DNA from: JBNKDD01 sp050288085
GTDB taxonomy: Bacteria > Chloroflexota > Anaerolineae > Aggregatilineales > UBA3940
Length of the DNA: 61,208 nt
Assembly (NCBI GenBank): GCA_050288085.1
Contig: JBNKDD010000004.1
Location: 1 to 61,208, forward strand
Direction of reading: 5' to 3'
In this document: piece by piece, positions 33,441 to 42,531 of the stretch
Numbering within the stretch: position 1 is the stretch's first letter
Layout of the letters: each line of letters starts with the position of its first letter
Program-made: the position numbers and the translations under genes
Notes under the pieces: model-generated
What the model was told of the DNA's origin: nothing
Database searches by the model: none
The model's input: the letters and a program-made list of their open reading frames with translations, nothing else

Positions 33441-34748
33441 ATGGCAGCCCAATCGCAAGAAGCACCCGCTTTTGTTGTGCCGGAGGAAAATCTCGTTCCC
33501 GTGCAGGGATACCCGTCCAATATGGCAGAGATACCCCCCTCACGGATGTTCCTGATCAAAAAGGGACTGAAAGTCTACCAGGACAATAATCCAGGCAGCG
33601 CCATCTATGATGCTTCCCAGGGAGACGGGGGGGCCAGTCTGCCGGGTGTTCCGGTAGAAATATTGGAGCGGGCACACCAGCTCCAGGTCGATCAGGGCAC
33701 CGGCTACAACATGCCCTACGGCACCGACCAGTTCCGCAAGGCGGTGATCGAGCAGTATTGGAAGCTCGACGCCGAGACAGGCATTGAACCGGCCAACGTG
33801 CTGGCTGCTGTCGGTGGTCGGGATGCGCTGATCAAGGCTTACGGCGCGATGCTGAATCTGGGCTATGGCCGGATCGGTGATGCGATTGTGGTGAGCCGTG
33901 TCCCCTGGATTAGCTACAACTGGGGGCCCTACGGTATCGGCGCAAACGTCGTGCTGGCTCCTGGCGATCCGGAAGATGGTTGGGCCTATACCCCGGAGTC
34001 GATCCAGGCCACCTGCCAGTTTGTTGAGAAGGCCGGGCGCAAAGTCGCCGGGATCGTCATCACCTCGCCGGATAATCCCACCGGCAACACGATCTCAGCA
34101 GAGCGGCAGGTGTCGTTAGCACGGGCAGCCCTTGAAGCGGGCGCGGCCTTCGTGCTGTTCGATTGGATGTACCGCTCCATCACCGATGAAGAACCGATTG
34201 ATCTGAACGTATTCCTCAAGATGTTTTCCGCCGAAGAACGTGCCCGGCTGATGTTCCTGGAAGGGATCACCAAGTCGCTGGGGGCCTCAAACATCCGCAA
34301 CTCCCACCTGATCGCATCACAGGAAGTGATCAAATTTATCCAGGCGCGGGCTTCACACTCTGTGATTCCGAGCTTCCATTCGCAGGCCGTCGCTATCGCC
34401 GCTTACGAGATGGGCTTCGAAAAGGCCGCCGCTACCATCATTGGGCCGACCAATGACAGCCGGAAGGTGCTTCAGCAGAAACTCGTTGAGAACAACTGGC
34501 GGCACATCATCGGCAAGGGTTATTACGCCTTTATCGATGTAGGTCCCTGGCTCAAACAGGCGGGCATGGCTGATAGTTCGGAACTGGGTGAATACCTGGC
34601 CCGTGATTGGGGTGTCGCCGTGGTGCCCGGTGCGTACTTCTCACGGTTTGGTAATGATTGGATCCGCTTCTCATATGCAACCCCGGTCGAGCGGACCCTC
34701 GGCGCATTTGATCGATTGAGCGCAGCCTTAGATGCGCTTAAAAAATAG
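33441..34748 (+). CDS. PLP-dependent aminotransferase, class I/II
   Basis: 435 residues with the fold-type I pattern: GTGYNMPYGTDQFRKAV substrate/cofactor loop, GGRDALIKAY (~134), SPDNPTGNTIS (~213-223), LFDWMYRSI (the Asp that contacts the pyridine nitrogen) and GITKSLGASNIR with the Schiff-base Lys (~275). It exchanges amino groups between an amino acid and a 2-oxo acid; the substrate is not evident. AGGAGG precedes the ATG by 6 nt. The next gene follows by 37 nt and is likely in the same operon and pathway. Confidence 0.9.
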   Translation: MAAQSQEAPAFVVPEENLVPVQGYPSNMAEIPPSRMFLIKKGLKVYQDNNPGSAIYDASQGDGGASLPGVPVEILERAHQLQVDQGTGYNMPYGTDQFRKAVIEQYWKLDAETGIEPANVLAAVGGRDALIKAYGAMLNLGYGRIGDAIVVSRVPWISYNWGPYGIGANVVLAPGDPEDGWAYTPESIQATCQFVEKAGRKVAGIVITSPDNPTGNTISAERQVSLARAALEAGAAFVLFDWMYRSITDEEPIDLNVFLKMFSAEERARLMFLEGITKSLGASNIRNSHLIASQEVIKFIQARASHSVIPSFHSQAVAIAAYEMGFEKAAATIIGPTNDSRKVLQQKLVENNWRHIIGKGYYAFIDVGPWLKQAGMADSSELGEYLARDWGVAVVPGAYFSRFGNDWIRFSYATPVERTLGAFDRLSAALDALKK

Positions 34749-34785
34749 AGCCGGGTAATTTTGGAGAGAACAAGGAGAGGCGGCA

Positions 34786-37599
34786 ATGGGCTTTGATCTG
34801 GTAAGCTTTGTTGATAAATACCAGTTGGCGCTGGAGGAAGAGCAGAAGGTACGACCGGATAACGGGACTACCGGGCTTGAGTTGGAGTGGAATCTATATG
34901 ACAGCCAGTTTCGTCCGTTATGGTATGCGCACAGGGATGATACACAATTAAGCTTTGTGGATTATCTTCGGCAGTATTATCTACCGGACTGGCTGAATGA
35001 TCACAGCAAGCTCGAGGTATTCCACTGGATGACCGAGTGGGTCACCAATCCGCATTATTCGGCGGTACACACTGTTTATGAAGGATGGGTGCTCGAAGCC
35101 TGCTTGCTCAATGCCCTTGCCGCTGCTGGTGCGGGTAACGGTGGCCGCTGCTACATCCATCATGGGAACCTGCTGTCCTATGTTAATGTCGGGCACGACT
35201 CGATCCCTGGCAGCTGGCATATCGCCAAGCGGCGCTACCTCGAACGCTGTGTCGATCTGTACGGCAGGAGTCTGGCAACGGCGGGAACGCATATCAACCT
35301 TTCCCTGCCGGAGACCATGTTAAGCTGGGATTACATGCATCTCCCGGCCAGCGAGCGGGTCACCCAACGCTTTGACCACTACAAGAGCGAAGCCTATGTG
35401 GCAGGGGCCCGTCTCATGAGGGCTTTCACCGCCCTTTCCATCGCGCTGACCGCCAGCACCCCGATGCGCCCCACCCGGCGAAATGGTCAGCCCGTCGTCC
35501 TGCTGACTGACGTTGACTCGAACCGCAACCTGACCTTCCCGAATGATTCTAACCTTGACGTACCGAACCTGTACCGGAGCTATGAGGATTACATCCGGCT
35601 TTCCTACGACCTGATCAGGCGTGGGGTTCGCTTCGGCAACAACAACTGGACACCCGTCCGGGCGCGGTCTTCGGCGGACCCGGTTGAGCGTATCATGATG
35701 GTGACCAGTGAGCAGCTTCAGGCCGTCTACGATAAGCAGTTGTACACCAATGGAACCAGTGTTGAAGATATCGCCCGGCAGATCGAACAGGAGAACCTGA
35801 TCGCCCGGATCGATCTTCCCATGAGCCGGATCGAACTGCGGACGGACGAGGGCGGACACGAGGCTGAACTGGATATCGCCCACCTGACCCTGATGGAACT
35901 GCTGCTGGTTAATTTCTACGCCGACCCACTTTTTGCGCGGGCTTTCCGCTACGATGTGGAAGACCTCGCACGGGCACGGCGCAACGAATCGGTAGCGGCC
36001 ACCTACGGCATGAGGGCCGATATCGAAGATCCCTTCACCGGTAAGCTGATCCAGATGCGGCAGTTCCTCGGCTGGACGCTGGAACAAATCCGGCCACTGG
36101 CCCAGGCGCTTGGCCGTTGGGGGCTGCTCGAACCACTGGTTGATATCCAGCGCGGCGGGCCAAACACCGCCGAAAAGATTCGGGCCCGTATCCAGCAGGA
36201 GATCGGCGAGTCTCAGGTTGTCCCTCCCGAAGTCCTGGTGAACCTGGCTCAGGAACGGGAAGCCGCCGTCAAGCGCCAGGTCGAGGCTATTGCCACCGAG
36301 ATTCACGCCGCCCCGGAAAAGAACCTGAAGATCGCCGCCCTGATCGATAGAGCCAGCCACGAAGCCCATCGTCAGACCACCGCCCAGATCGATTTTCACC
36401 CTGTTCACACTGCCCAGATAAAGGTTACCTACCCAGATAAAACCAGTGAGATCATCGCGTTGGCCGAGGAGTTGATCCGTATCCCTTCGGTCACAAACTG
36501 CCCCGAAGAACGCCTGGACGAAGTCGCCCATGCCGCCCAGACCATCCATCATTACCTTGATGCAGCAGGCGTGCCGATGCGGTATTTCAATGAGGGGAAA
36601 TATCCGGCGATCTTCGCCTATTTCCCGGATCAGTTGGCCGCTCCGATCATGCTCGGTGGTCACTTTGATGTGGTATCACCGATGCCGGATGACTCGCAGT
36701 TTGAACCCCGTATCGAAGGTGATTATCTATGGGGACGTGGCAGTGCCGATATGAAGACCGTCGTCGCGACTTATCTGGTCTGGATGAAAGACCAGATGAA
36801 ACAGCCCGGCCCGAAGCCTGCCATCAATCTACTGTTGGTCGGCAACGAGGAAAACGGCGAAGCAGAGCCTTTCGGGACGCCGCATGTACTCGAAGCGCTG
36901 TGGGCAGAGCACAGCTACCGGCCAGAATTGTATATCGCCGGGGAGCGAACCGGTGAAAATGGCGTTGAACAGTTCGGCGAGGTCTGTGTTGAAAATCGGG
37001 GAGTGGTGCGCTTCCGGCTGATCGCGACTGGTGAGGCCGGTCATACCGGTACTGCCAAAGCCAAAGCCACGGGCGATCTTTCCCTGGTGCTGAACCGTGC
37101 TTATGATACCCTCTCGGAGATGATGGAAGCGGCCCTTAGCACCGACCGCACCGAGGGTTGGTTCTCTGCCCATCGCATCCCATTTGTAAATGTGGGCGTG
37201 CCAGGGGTCTATAACATCACCGCCACACGCGGCGAACTGGGAGTCGAAATCCGACCTATCCCACAGGATGATATCGCCACACTGCTCGACGATATCCGGC
37301 AGTATGCGGACAGTGTTGGCTTAGAACTGGTCGTTGAGATCAACGAGGTGGGCGTCCGCTGCTCACCCGATAATCCCTACCTGGCTCATGTGCTGGCTGC
37401 TGTCGAGGAAGTCAGTGGAGAGAAGCCGGTGCCCGGTAAGAAACTGCCGGGAACCAGCGCCCGATTTGCTCCAGGCGGTCAGGGAATCGTCTGGGGACAG
37501 TCAGGCTTGGGACCACATTCCCTCAACGAGCGGCACTATATTCCGAGCATCCAGCCTTACTACAGTATGCTCGACGCACTGGCAAAGCGTTCCACGTAA
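34786..37599 (+). CDS. Fusion of GCS2-type carboxylate-amine ligase-like domain and M20 deacylase
   Basis: 937 residues in two enzyme-like parts. Residues ~1-440 resemble the glutamate-cysteine ligase family 2 (GLELEWNLYD metal/ATP motif, GTHINLSLPE, RIELRTDEGGHE), which joins an amino group to the gamma-carboxylate of glutamate using ATP. Residues ~560-937 are an M20 metallopeptidase: GGHFDVVSP (~623), GRGSADMKTV (~648), GNEENGE (~685, catalytic Glu), AGERTGE, and LGPHSLNER (final His). A helical linker lies between. A ligase fused to a hydrolase, beside an aminotransferase, suggests making and removing an acyl or gamma-glutamyl group on an intermediate. It has a strong GGAGAGG site. Confidence 0.85.
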   Translation: MGFDLVSFVDKYQLALEEEQKVRPDNGTTGLELEWNLYDSQFRPLWYAHRDDTQLSFVDYLRQYYLPDWLNDHSKLEVFHWMTEWVTNPHYSAVHTVYEGWVLEACLLNALAAAGAGNGGRCYIHHGNLLSYVNVGHDSIPGSWHIAKRRYLERCVDLYGRSLATAGTHINLSLPETMLSWDYMHLPASERVTQRFDHYKSEAYVAGARLMRAFTALSIALTASTPMRPTRRNGQPVVLLTDVDSNRNLTFPNDSNLDVPNLYRSYEDYIRLSYDLIRRGVRFGNNNWTPVRARSSADPVERIMMVTSEQLQAVYDKQLYTNGTSVEDIARQIEQENLIARIDLPMSRIELRTDEGGHEAELDIAHLTLMELLLVNFYADPLFARAFRYDVEDLARARRNESVAATYGMRADIEDPFTGKLIQMRQFLGWTLEQIRPLAQALGRWGLLEPLVDIQRGGPNTAEKIRARIQQEIGESQVVPPEVLVNLAQEREAAVKRQVEAIATEIHAAPEKNLKIAALIDRASHEAHRQTTAQIDFHPVHTAQIKVTYPDKTSEIIALAEELIRIPSVTNCPEERLDEVAHAAQTIHHYLDAAGVPMRYFNEGKYPAIFAYFPDQLAAPIMLGGHFDVVSPMPDDSQFEPRIEGDYLWGRGSADMKTVVATYLVWMKDQMKQPGPKPAINLLLVGNEENGEAEPFGTPHVLEALWAEHSYRPELYIAGERTGENGVEQFGEVCVENRGVVRFRLIATGEAGHTGTAKAKATGDLSLVLNRAYDTLSEMMEAALSTDRTEGWFSAHRIPFVNVGVPGVYNITATRGELGVEIRPIPQDDIATLLDDIRQYADSVGLELVVEINEVGVRCSPDNPYLAHVLAAVEEVSGEKPVPGKKLPGTSARFAPGGQGIVWGQSGLGPHSLNERHYIPSIQPYYSMLDALAKRST

Positions 37600-37636
37600 C
37601 CTGTCACCATTCTGTGGCGGCAGGGAGTATGACTTA

Positions 37637-37659
37637 GGGGCGACCGGTTTGGTCGCCCC
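37637..37659. repeat. Inverted repeat GGGGCGACC/GGTCGCCCC
   Basis: A perfect 9-bp stem with 5-nt loop lies 38 nt after the fusion gene stop. Followed only by TAACTTT, it is a weak terminator. It is of the same style as the element 34 nt downstream. Confidence 0.55.
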
Positions 37660-37692
37660 GTAACTTTCAAGTTGTGGCAAAAATCTGCTGTT

Positions 37693-37741
37693 GTAGGGGC
37701 GATTGGTCAATCGCCCTGGGCACGGCACGCCGTGCCCCTAC
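37693..37741. repeat. Composite palindromic repeat with outer GTAGGGGC/GCCCCTAC
   Basis: Outer 8-bp arms (37693-37700 and 37734-37741) enclose two inner hairpins, GGGCGATT/AATCGCCC and GGGCACGGC/GCCGTGCCC (37718-37737). Such GTAGGGGC-GCCCCTAC elements look like dispersed non-coding repeats. The 188-nt gap between the fusion gene and the hydrogenase cluster has no ORF. Confidence 0.6.
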
Positions 37742-37787
37742 CCGTAGATCATGTCAATTTGAATTGGTTTCTCCATGAGTGTGGGGA

Positions 37788-38246
37788 TCACATAAGGTTG
37801 ATGATCCCCAAAACCTTGTCAACAACCTCATCGAGGCTTGATTCCACCACCGCCGACAACCCATCGTTATCAAATGTCTCAGCCCCAACCCCAACCAGAA
37901 CCATCGAAGGACTGTGCTCGTAAAGGGTCTGGGTGGCTAAGAGCAGTTCACCCGGCGAGACATAATGACTCATACCCGGCGTGCTGTTCACGGGTTGAAC
38001 GTCCACGGTCTCGATAATGCCCGGTTCCACATCTGCCAGTGCATCGATCAGGATGACCCGCTCAAACTCGGTCAATTGAACAGCCAGATCAATAGTCAGT
38101 TGGTGAACGGACAGAACCGTGACACCGGGCAGACCAAGCCGGGCCAGGTGATCGGCGACCACCCGACCCAGCCCATCATCTCCGCGTAGGGTATTCCCAT
38201 ACCCGATGATCAATGTAGGTTTGCTAGGCTCCGCGCCTGGCTTCAT
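37788..38246 (-). CDS. hoxW: [NiFe]-hydrogenase maturation protease
   Basis: 152 residues of the HyaD/HycI/HoxW peptidase family. The N-terminal GYGNTLRGDDGLG motif carries the nickel-binding Glu/Asp position (here RGDDGLG), and LIDALADVEPG holds the second Asp. It removes the C-terminal extension of the large subunit after Ni insertion. It overlaps the 3' end of hoxH by 23 nt, so translation is coupled. Confidence 0.9.
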   Translation of the reverse strand: MKPGAEPSKPTLIIGYGNTLRGDDGLGRVVADHLARLGLPGVTVLSVHQLTIDLAVQLTEFERVILIDALADVEPGIIETVDVQPVNSTPGMSHYVSPGELLLATQTLYEHSPSMVLVGVGAETFDNDGLSAVVESSLDEVVDKVLGIINLM

Positions 38247-39648
38247 CTAACAGTTCTCCCTGGGGGCCGCGCAGTTGAACATGCAGCGCCAGTTGATTCT
38301 GAGCATGGGTTGAGCAGCTCAGGCAGGGATCAAAGGTGCGGATCACCGCCTCGACACGGTTGAGCATTCCTTCTGTCAGATTGTCGCTGTCGATGTAGCG
38401 GCGGGCGACTTGCAGTACGCCCCGATTCATCGCCAGGTTGTTATGGGTTGTCGAGACCACCAGGTTAGCCCAGTTGACCCGCCCCATCTCATCAACCTTG
38501 TAGTGATGGATCAGCGTGCCACGCGGGGCTTCGGTCGCGCCGACACCCTCTTCGACGTTAGCCCCGGCTTTCGCCAGGACGCGCTTGCCGAGAATCTCCG
38601 GGTCGGAGAGCAGGTCTTCGATCCGCTCAATCGTGAACATGATCTCGATCAGGCGGGCATAATGGAAGTAGAACGAACTTGCCGTCGCTCCTTCCAATCC
38701 CTTATATTCGAGCAGTTCTTGGTCGGCTTCAGGTGTGCCCAGCGTCTCACGCATGTTGAGCCGCGCCAACGGCCCAACCCGGTAAATCCCATCCGGGTAA
38801 CCCATCGGGCGGTAGTAGGGCGACTTGAGATAGCTCCAGGGTTCGACCTTCTCCGCGATATAGTTCTGATAATCATCCCGGTGGAAGTTTGCCAGTTCCC
38901 TGTGCGATGAGTCAATGATGCGCAGGCGGCCACGGTACAACTCCAGGATATCCTCATGCTCGTTGACCAGGGCCATATAGGCGGTCGGGAAATTCCCGAA
39001 GACCCTGATCTCGTCATGATACTCATCCATCGCCCGCTTGAACCAGTCCAGCGTTCGCCGGATCACCTTCTTGGCCTCCGGTATCTCGGCCAGGATTTCT
39101 TCACGAACAGTTGGATCTAAGGGCGAAGCGACACCACCGGCCAGGATCCAGTTGGGGTGGATGCGGCGGCCCGCTAACCGTTCGATGATGCTCTGCCCAA
39201 ACCGCCGCAGGAACACGCCATCGCGGGCAATTTCTGGGTGAGTCTCAAGCAGCCCAAACAGGCTTCGCTTCGATACATCCGACTCCATCCCCAGGAGAAA
39301 ATCAGGGGACGAGAGGTAGAAAAAGCTGAGCGCATGCGATTGCATCACCGAGGCGAGATTCACAATCCGCCGCAGTTTAGCCGCCGTCCCCATCACGCGG
39401 ATCGACATGATCGCCTCACATGCCTGGGCAGAAGCCAGTTCATGGCTGATCGTGCAGATGCCGCAGATCCGCCCCATGATGGCGGGGAGTTCGTAAAACG
39501 GTCGGCCTTCGATGAATTTCTCAAAGCCGCGATACTGTGTCACATGGAAGTGCGCATCGGCTACGCTGCCGTCTTCATCCAGTTGGATCGTTATTTTCGA
39601 GTGCCCTTCAATCCGGGTAACCGGATCAATGATGATATTCTGTCTCAT
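38224..39648 (-). CDS. hoxH: Bidirectional NAD-linked [NiFe]-hydrogenase large subunit
   Basis: 474 residues carrying the Ni-Fe site. The N-terminal motif RICGICTISH (Cys62, Cys65) and the C-terminal DPCLSCSTH (Cys442, Cys445, His448) provide the four ligands. The 26 residues after His448 are the extension removed by the maturation protease. The sequence matches group 3d (HoxH) rather than uptake enzymes. I chose the ATG at 39648, since GAGGAG is 6 nt upstream and MRQNIIIDPVTRIEGH follows; an in-frame start at 39708 would add 20 residues overlapping hoxY. Confidence 0.95.
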   Translation of the reverse strand: MRQNIIIDPVTRIEGHSKITIQLDEDGSVADAHFHVTQYRGFEKFIEGRPFYELPAIMGRICGICTISHELASAQACEAIMSIRVMGTAAKLRRIVNLASVMQSHALSFFYLSSPDFLLGMESDVSKRSLFGLLETHPEIARDGVFLRRFGQSIIERLAGRRIHPNWILAGGVASPLDPTVREEILAEIPEAKKVIRRTLDWFKRAMDEYHDEIRVFGNFPTAYMALVNEHEDILELYRGRLRIIDSSHRELANFHRDDYQNYIAEKVEPWSYLKSPYYRPMGYPDGIYRVGPLARLNMRETLGTPEADQELLEYKGLEGATASSFYFHYARLIEIMFTIERIEDLLSDPEILGKRVLAKAGANVEEGVGATEAPRGTLIHHYKVDEMGRVNWANLVVSTTHNNLAMNRGVLQVARRYIDSDNLTEGMLNRVEAVIRTFDPCLSCSTHAQNQLALHVQLRGPQGELLDEARRGA

Positions 39649-39658
39649 GGTTGTCTCC

Positions 39659-40192
39659 TCATGCTCCAGGGCGCGTCTTGTCGGATAAATCCGGTATACG
39701 CCCCGCAACCAGCTCGGTCAGTAGGTAGTAGATGACATCCGCCGAGGGCGGGCAGCCCTGTAAGAAAACATCCACATCGACGATTTCCTGAACCGGGCGC
39801 ACATAGGGCAGTAACGCCGGGATGATGTCCGTCGGCGGGCCATCCGTGATCTCTGCCGTTTCGATATAGCCGCGATCCAGAATCTCGCTGACCTTGAACG
39901 GGTTACGCATCGTCGGGACATTACCCGCCACAGCGCAGTCACCAAAGGCAACCAGGATGTCGGTTCTCTCCCGGATCATTTTGATTTTGTGTAGGTCTTC
40001 CTCACTGCTGATGGCTCCTTCAACCAGGGCCACGTTCACATGCTCTGGATAGTCTTTGTGATCGACCAGCGGGCTGTACACAATTTCAATCTGGGCAGCC
40101 AGGTCAAGCAGACGTTCGTCCATATCCAGCAGGGACATGTGACAGCCAGAACAGCCATCCAGCCAAACAGTTGCAACAGTAGGTTTGGTCAT
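39659..40192 (-). CDS. hoxY: [NiFe]-hydrogenase small subunit
   Basis: 177 residues. The proximal Fe-S ligands are in WLDGCSGCHMS (Cys14, Cys17), FGDCAVAGNVP and QGCPPSAD. It lacks the medial and distal clusters of long small subunits and any Tat signal, as expected for the short soluble HoxY type. It passes electrons from the Ni-Fe site to HoxU. It is 10 nt upstream of hoxH and 13 nt downstream of hoxU. Confidence 0.95.
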   Translation of the reverse strand: MTKPTVATVWLDGCSGCHMSLLDMDERLLDLAAQIEIVYSPLVDHKDYPEHVNVALVEGAISSEEDLHKIKMIRERTDILVAFGDCAVAGNVPTMRNPFKVSEILDRGYIETAEITDGPPTDIIPALLPYVRPVQEIVDVDVFLQGCPPSADVIYYLLTELVAGRIPDLSDKTRPGA

Positions 40193-40205
40193 TGTCTCCT
40201 CCTTA

Positions 40206-40916
40206 TCAACCGCGCATCCTGGTCAGATAGGCCAGGAACTCGCGGCGCTTTTGCATTTCACCCTGGGGTTTACCCTTCTCAACCAGGGCACCGGTCGGAC
40301 AAACGTTGACGCATTTGCCACAGCTTGTGCAGGACATCGAATTACCCCAGGGTTCGAGTAGATCGGTGATCACCCTGGCATTGGTTCCACGTCCCAGGAC
40401 ATCCCAGGTATGCGCCCCCTCGATCTCATCGCAAACCCGCACACAACGTGTGCACAGGACACAGCGATTACGGTCGAGGACAAAGCGCTCATGGGACATA
40501 TCCACTTCACGGACCGGGTTGAGGTATGGGTAACGCACATAATCCATCCCCAGCGTAAGGGCCATATCCTGAAGATCACAGTTGCCGTTGGAAACGCAAA
40601 CTGAACAGACATGGTTACCCTCTGCAAACAGCATTTCGAGGATTTGACGGCGATATTTTTGTATGCGTTCGGTATTCGTTTCGATCTCCAACCCCTCGTC
40701 GATATAGGTGGCGCAGGCCGGAACCAGTTTATTCCAGTTCTTCACCTCGACGATACACAGACGGCAGGCTCCGGCAATCGATAGGCCGTCTAGCTGGCAA
40801 AGGGTCGGGATGTAGATTCCGTTTTCACGGGCGACGTCCAGTATGCTTTGATCCTCGTGCCCACCAACGTCACGCCCGTCGATTTTTAATGTTTTGATCG
40901 TGGTACGTTTAGGCAT
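40206..40916 (-). CDS. hoxU: Hydrogenase diaphorase Fe-S subunit
   Basis: About 236 residues, NuoG N-terminal-like. It has a [2Fe-2S] ferredoxin domain (CQLDGLSIAGACRLC), a His-Cys3 cluster region (HVCSVCVSNGNC), and two [4Fe-4S] ferredoxin motifs (CVLCTRCVRVC and CTSCGKCVNVCPTG). It relays electrons between HoxY and HoxF. I chose ATG 40916, behind GGGGGAAA; it overlaps the hoxF stop by 8 nt, showing coupled translation. The longer frame from 40937 lies entirely in hoxF. Confidence 0.93.
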   Translation of the reverse strand: MPKRTTIKTLKIDGRDVGGHEDQSILDVARENGIYIPTLCQLDGLSIAGACRLCIVEVKNWNKLVPACATYIDEGLEIETNTERIQKYRRQILEMLFAEGNHVCSVCVSNGNCDLQDMALTLGMDYVRYPYLNPVREVDMSHERFVLDRNRCVLCTRCVRVCDEIEGAHTWDVLGRGTNARVITDLLEPWGNSMSCTSCGKCVNVCPTGALVEKGKPQGEMQKRREFLAYLTRMRG

Positions 40917-42531
40917 GAGTTTCCCCCTGTGCGGCATCTACCGCGAGTAGTTCGTCATATTCTTCGCGGAAATACTTTAAGGTAGCCAGTACGGGATTTG
41001 GAGCCGCCTGCCCCAACCCGCATAGGCTCGTGTTTCTCACGACATCACACAGTTCTTCCAGCATGACCATGTCGCTTGGATCGGCTTCGCCCTTGAGTAT
41101 TTTCCCCAGCAGGTTGTAGATCAGCGAGGTGCCGACCCGGCAGGGGATACACTTGCCGCACGATTCGTCTTTGGAGAATTCCATAAAGTATTGGGCTACG
41201 TCCACCATCGATGAGGTCTCATCCATAACGATCATGCCGCCCGATCCCATGATCGACCCCAATTGACGGAGCGAGTCGTAATCGACCGGCGTATCCAGGT
41301 ATTCTGCCGGAATGCAGCCGCCGGACGGCCCACCGGTCTGAACAGCCTTGAAGGTTCGGCCTTCTGGCATCCCGCCGCCGATCTCAAAGATGATATCCCG
41401 CAGGGTCATCCCCATCGGGACTTCGATCAGGCCCACGTTGTTGACCTGCCCGGCCAGCGCGAAAACTTTGGTTCCCTTGCTCTTTTCCGAGCCGATACCG
41501 GCATACCATGCGCCGCCGTTCAGGATGATCGGTGCGACGTTTGCCAGCGTCTCAACGTTGTTGATCGTCGTTGGCTGCCCCCATAGGCCAAAGTCAGCCG
41601 GATAGGGTGGGCGTGGACGTGGGTTGCCGCGTTTACCTTCAATCGAGGCCATCAGCGCGGTTTCCTCACCGCAGACAAACGCCCCGGCCCCCAACCGTAT
41701 TTCGATGCTGAAGCTAAAGGAGGTGTTAAAAATGTCGTTGCCTAACAGGCCAAGCCGCTGCGCCCGTCTAATCGCATTGGTGAGGCGCTCGATAGCCAGC
41801 GGGTACTCGGCCCGCACATAGATATAACCCTTGCGTGCACCGACTGCATACCCGGCAATTGCCATACCTTCGATCACGCGGTGGGGGTCGCTTTCAAGAA
41901 CCGCCCGATCCATAAAGGCCCCTGGATCACCCTCGTCGCCGTTGCAGATAACGTACTTCTCGTTGCTCTCTGCTTTCGCGACCGTGACCCATTTCAGCCC
42001 GGTTGGATAACCACCACCACCGCGCCCGCGCAGGCCGCTGTCCATGATCTCCCGGATGACATCTTCGGGAGACATCATCGTCAGGGCTTTCGAAAGGGCT
42101 TCATAACCCCCGGCGGCGATATATTCTTCGATCCGGTCGGGGTCGATAGTCCCGGAATTTCCCAGGACGATCTTCTGCTGACGGGAGAAAAACGGGAGGC
42201 TGGTATCAACCTTCAGACGCTCGACCGATTCTTTGTCCTTGTCCAGGCTGGCAACGATTTCTTCCGCATCCGATTCCTTAACCTCGGCATACAGAACGTC
42301 GTCCGGTTGGACGGTTACCAACGGTCCGGCGGAACACAGACCCAGGCAGCCAACCCCTTTGACCTTGCATTTCTTATCATCACCGGCAGCCGCAGTCAGT
42401 GCATCCAGAACTTTGTCACTGCCCATCGAAAGGCAGCTTGCTGCCGTACAGACACAGATATGTTTGTCGTAGGCGGCTTGTTGTTCGCGTTCTTCATCGC
42501 CGATTTCAACAAGTTCATCATGCGTTATCAT
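40909..42531 (-). CDS. hoxF: Hydrogenase diaphorase flavoprotein subunit
   Basis: 540 residues. An N-terminal thioredoxin-like [2Fe-2S] domain (CVCTAASC, GCLGLCSAG) precedes the NuoF-like core with the NADH/FMN loops GRGGGGYPTGLKW (~180) and FVCGEETALM, and the [4Fe-4S] motif ESCGKCIPCRVG (~437). It oxidises NADH or reduces NAD+. It overlaps the hoxE 3' end by 14 nt. Confidence 0.95.
   Translation of the reverse strand: MITHDELVEIGDEEREQQAAYDKHICVCTAASCLSMGSDKVLDALTAAAGDDKKCKVKGVGCLGLCSAGPLVTVQPDDVLYAEVKESDAEEIVASLDKDKESVERLKVDTSLPFFSRQQKIVLGNSGTIDPDRIEEYIAAGGYEALSKALTMMSPEDVIREIMDSGLRGRGGGGYPTGLKWVTVAKAESNEKYVICNGDEGDPGAFMDRAVLESDPHRVIEGMAIAGYAVGARKGYIYVRAEYPLAIERLTNAIRRAQRLGLLGNDIFNTSFSFSIEIRLGAGAFVCGEETALMASIEGKRGNPRPRPPYPADFGLWGQPTTINNVETLANVAPIILNGGAWYAGIGSEKSKGTKVFALAGQVNNVGLIEVPMGMTLRDIIFEIGGGMPEGRTFKAVQTGGPSGGCIPAEYLDTPVDYDSLRQLGSIMGSGGMIVMDETSSMVDVAQYFMEFSKDESCGKCIPCRVGTSLIYNLLGKILKGEADPSDMVMLEELCDVVRNTSLCGLGQAAPNPVLATLKYFREEYDELLAVDAAQGETHA

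Noticed and set aside
35320..36663. 447-codon minus-strand ORF
   Set aside because: It is antisense to the GCS2-M20 fusion, whose plus-strand motifs are clear.
38224..39648. Selenocysteine in the hydrogenase large subunit
   Set aside because: The terminal motif reads DPCLSC with ordinary Cys codons and no in-frame TGA.
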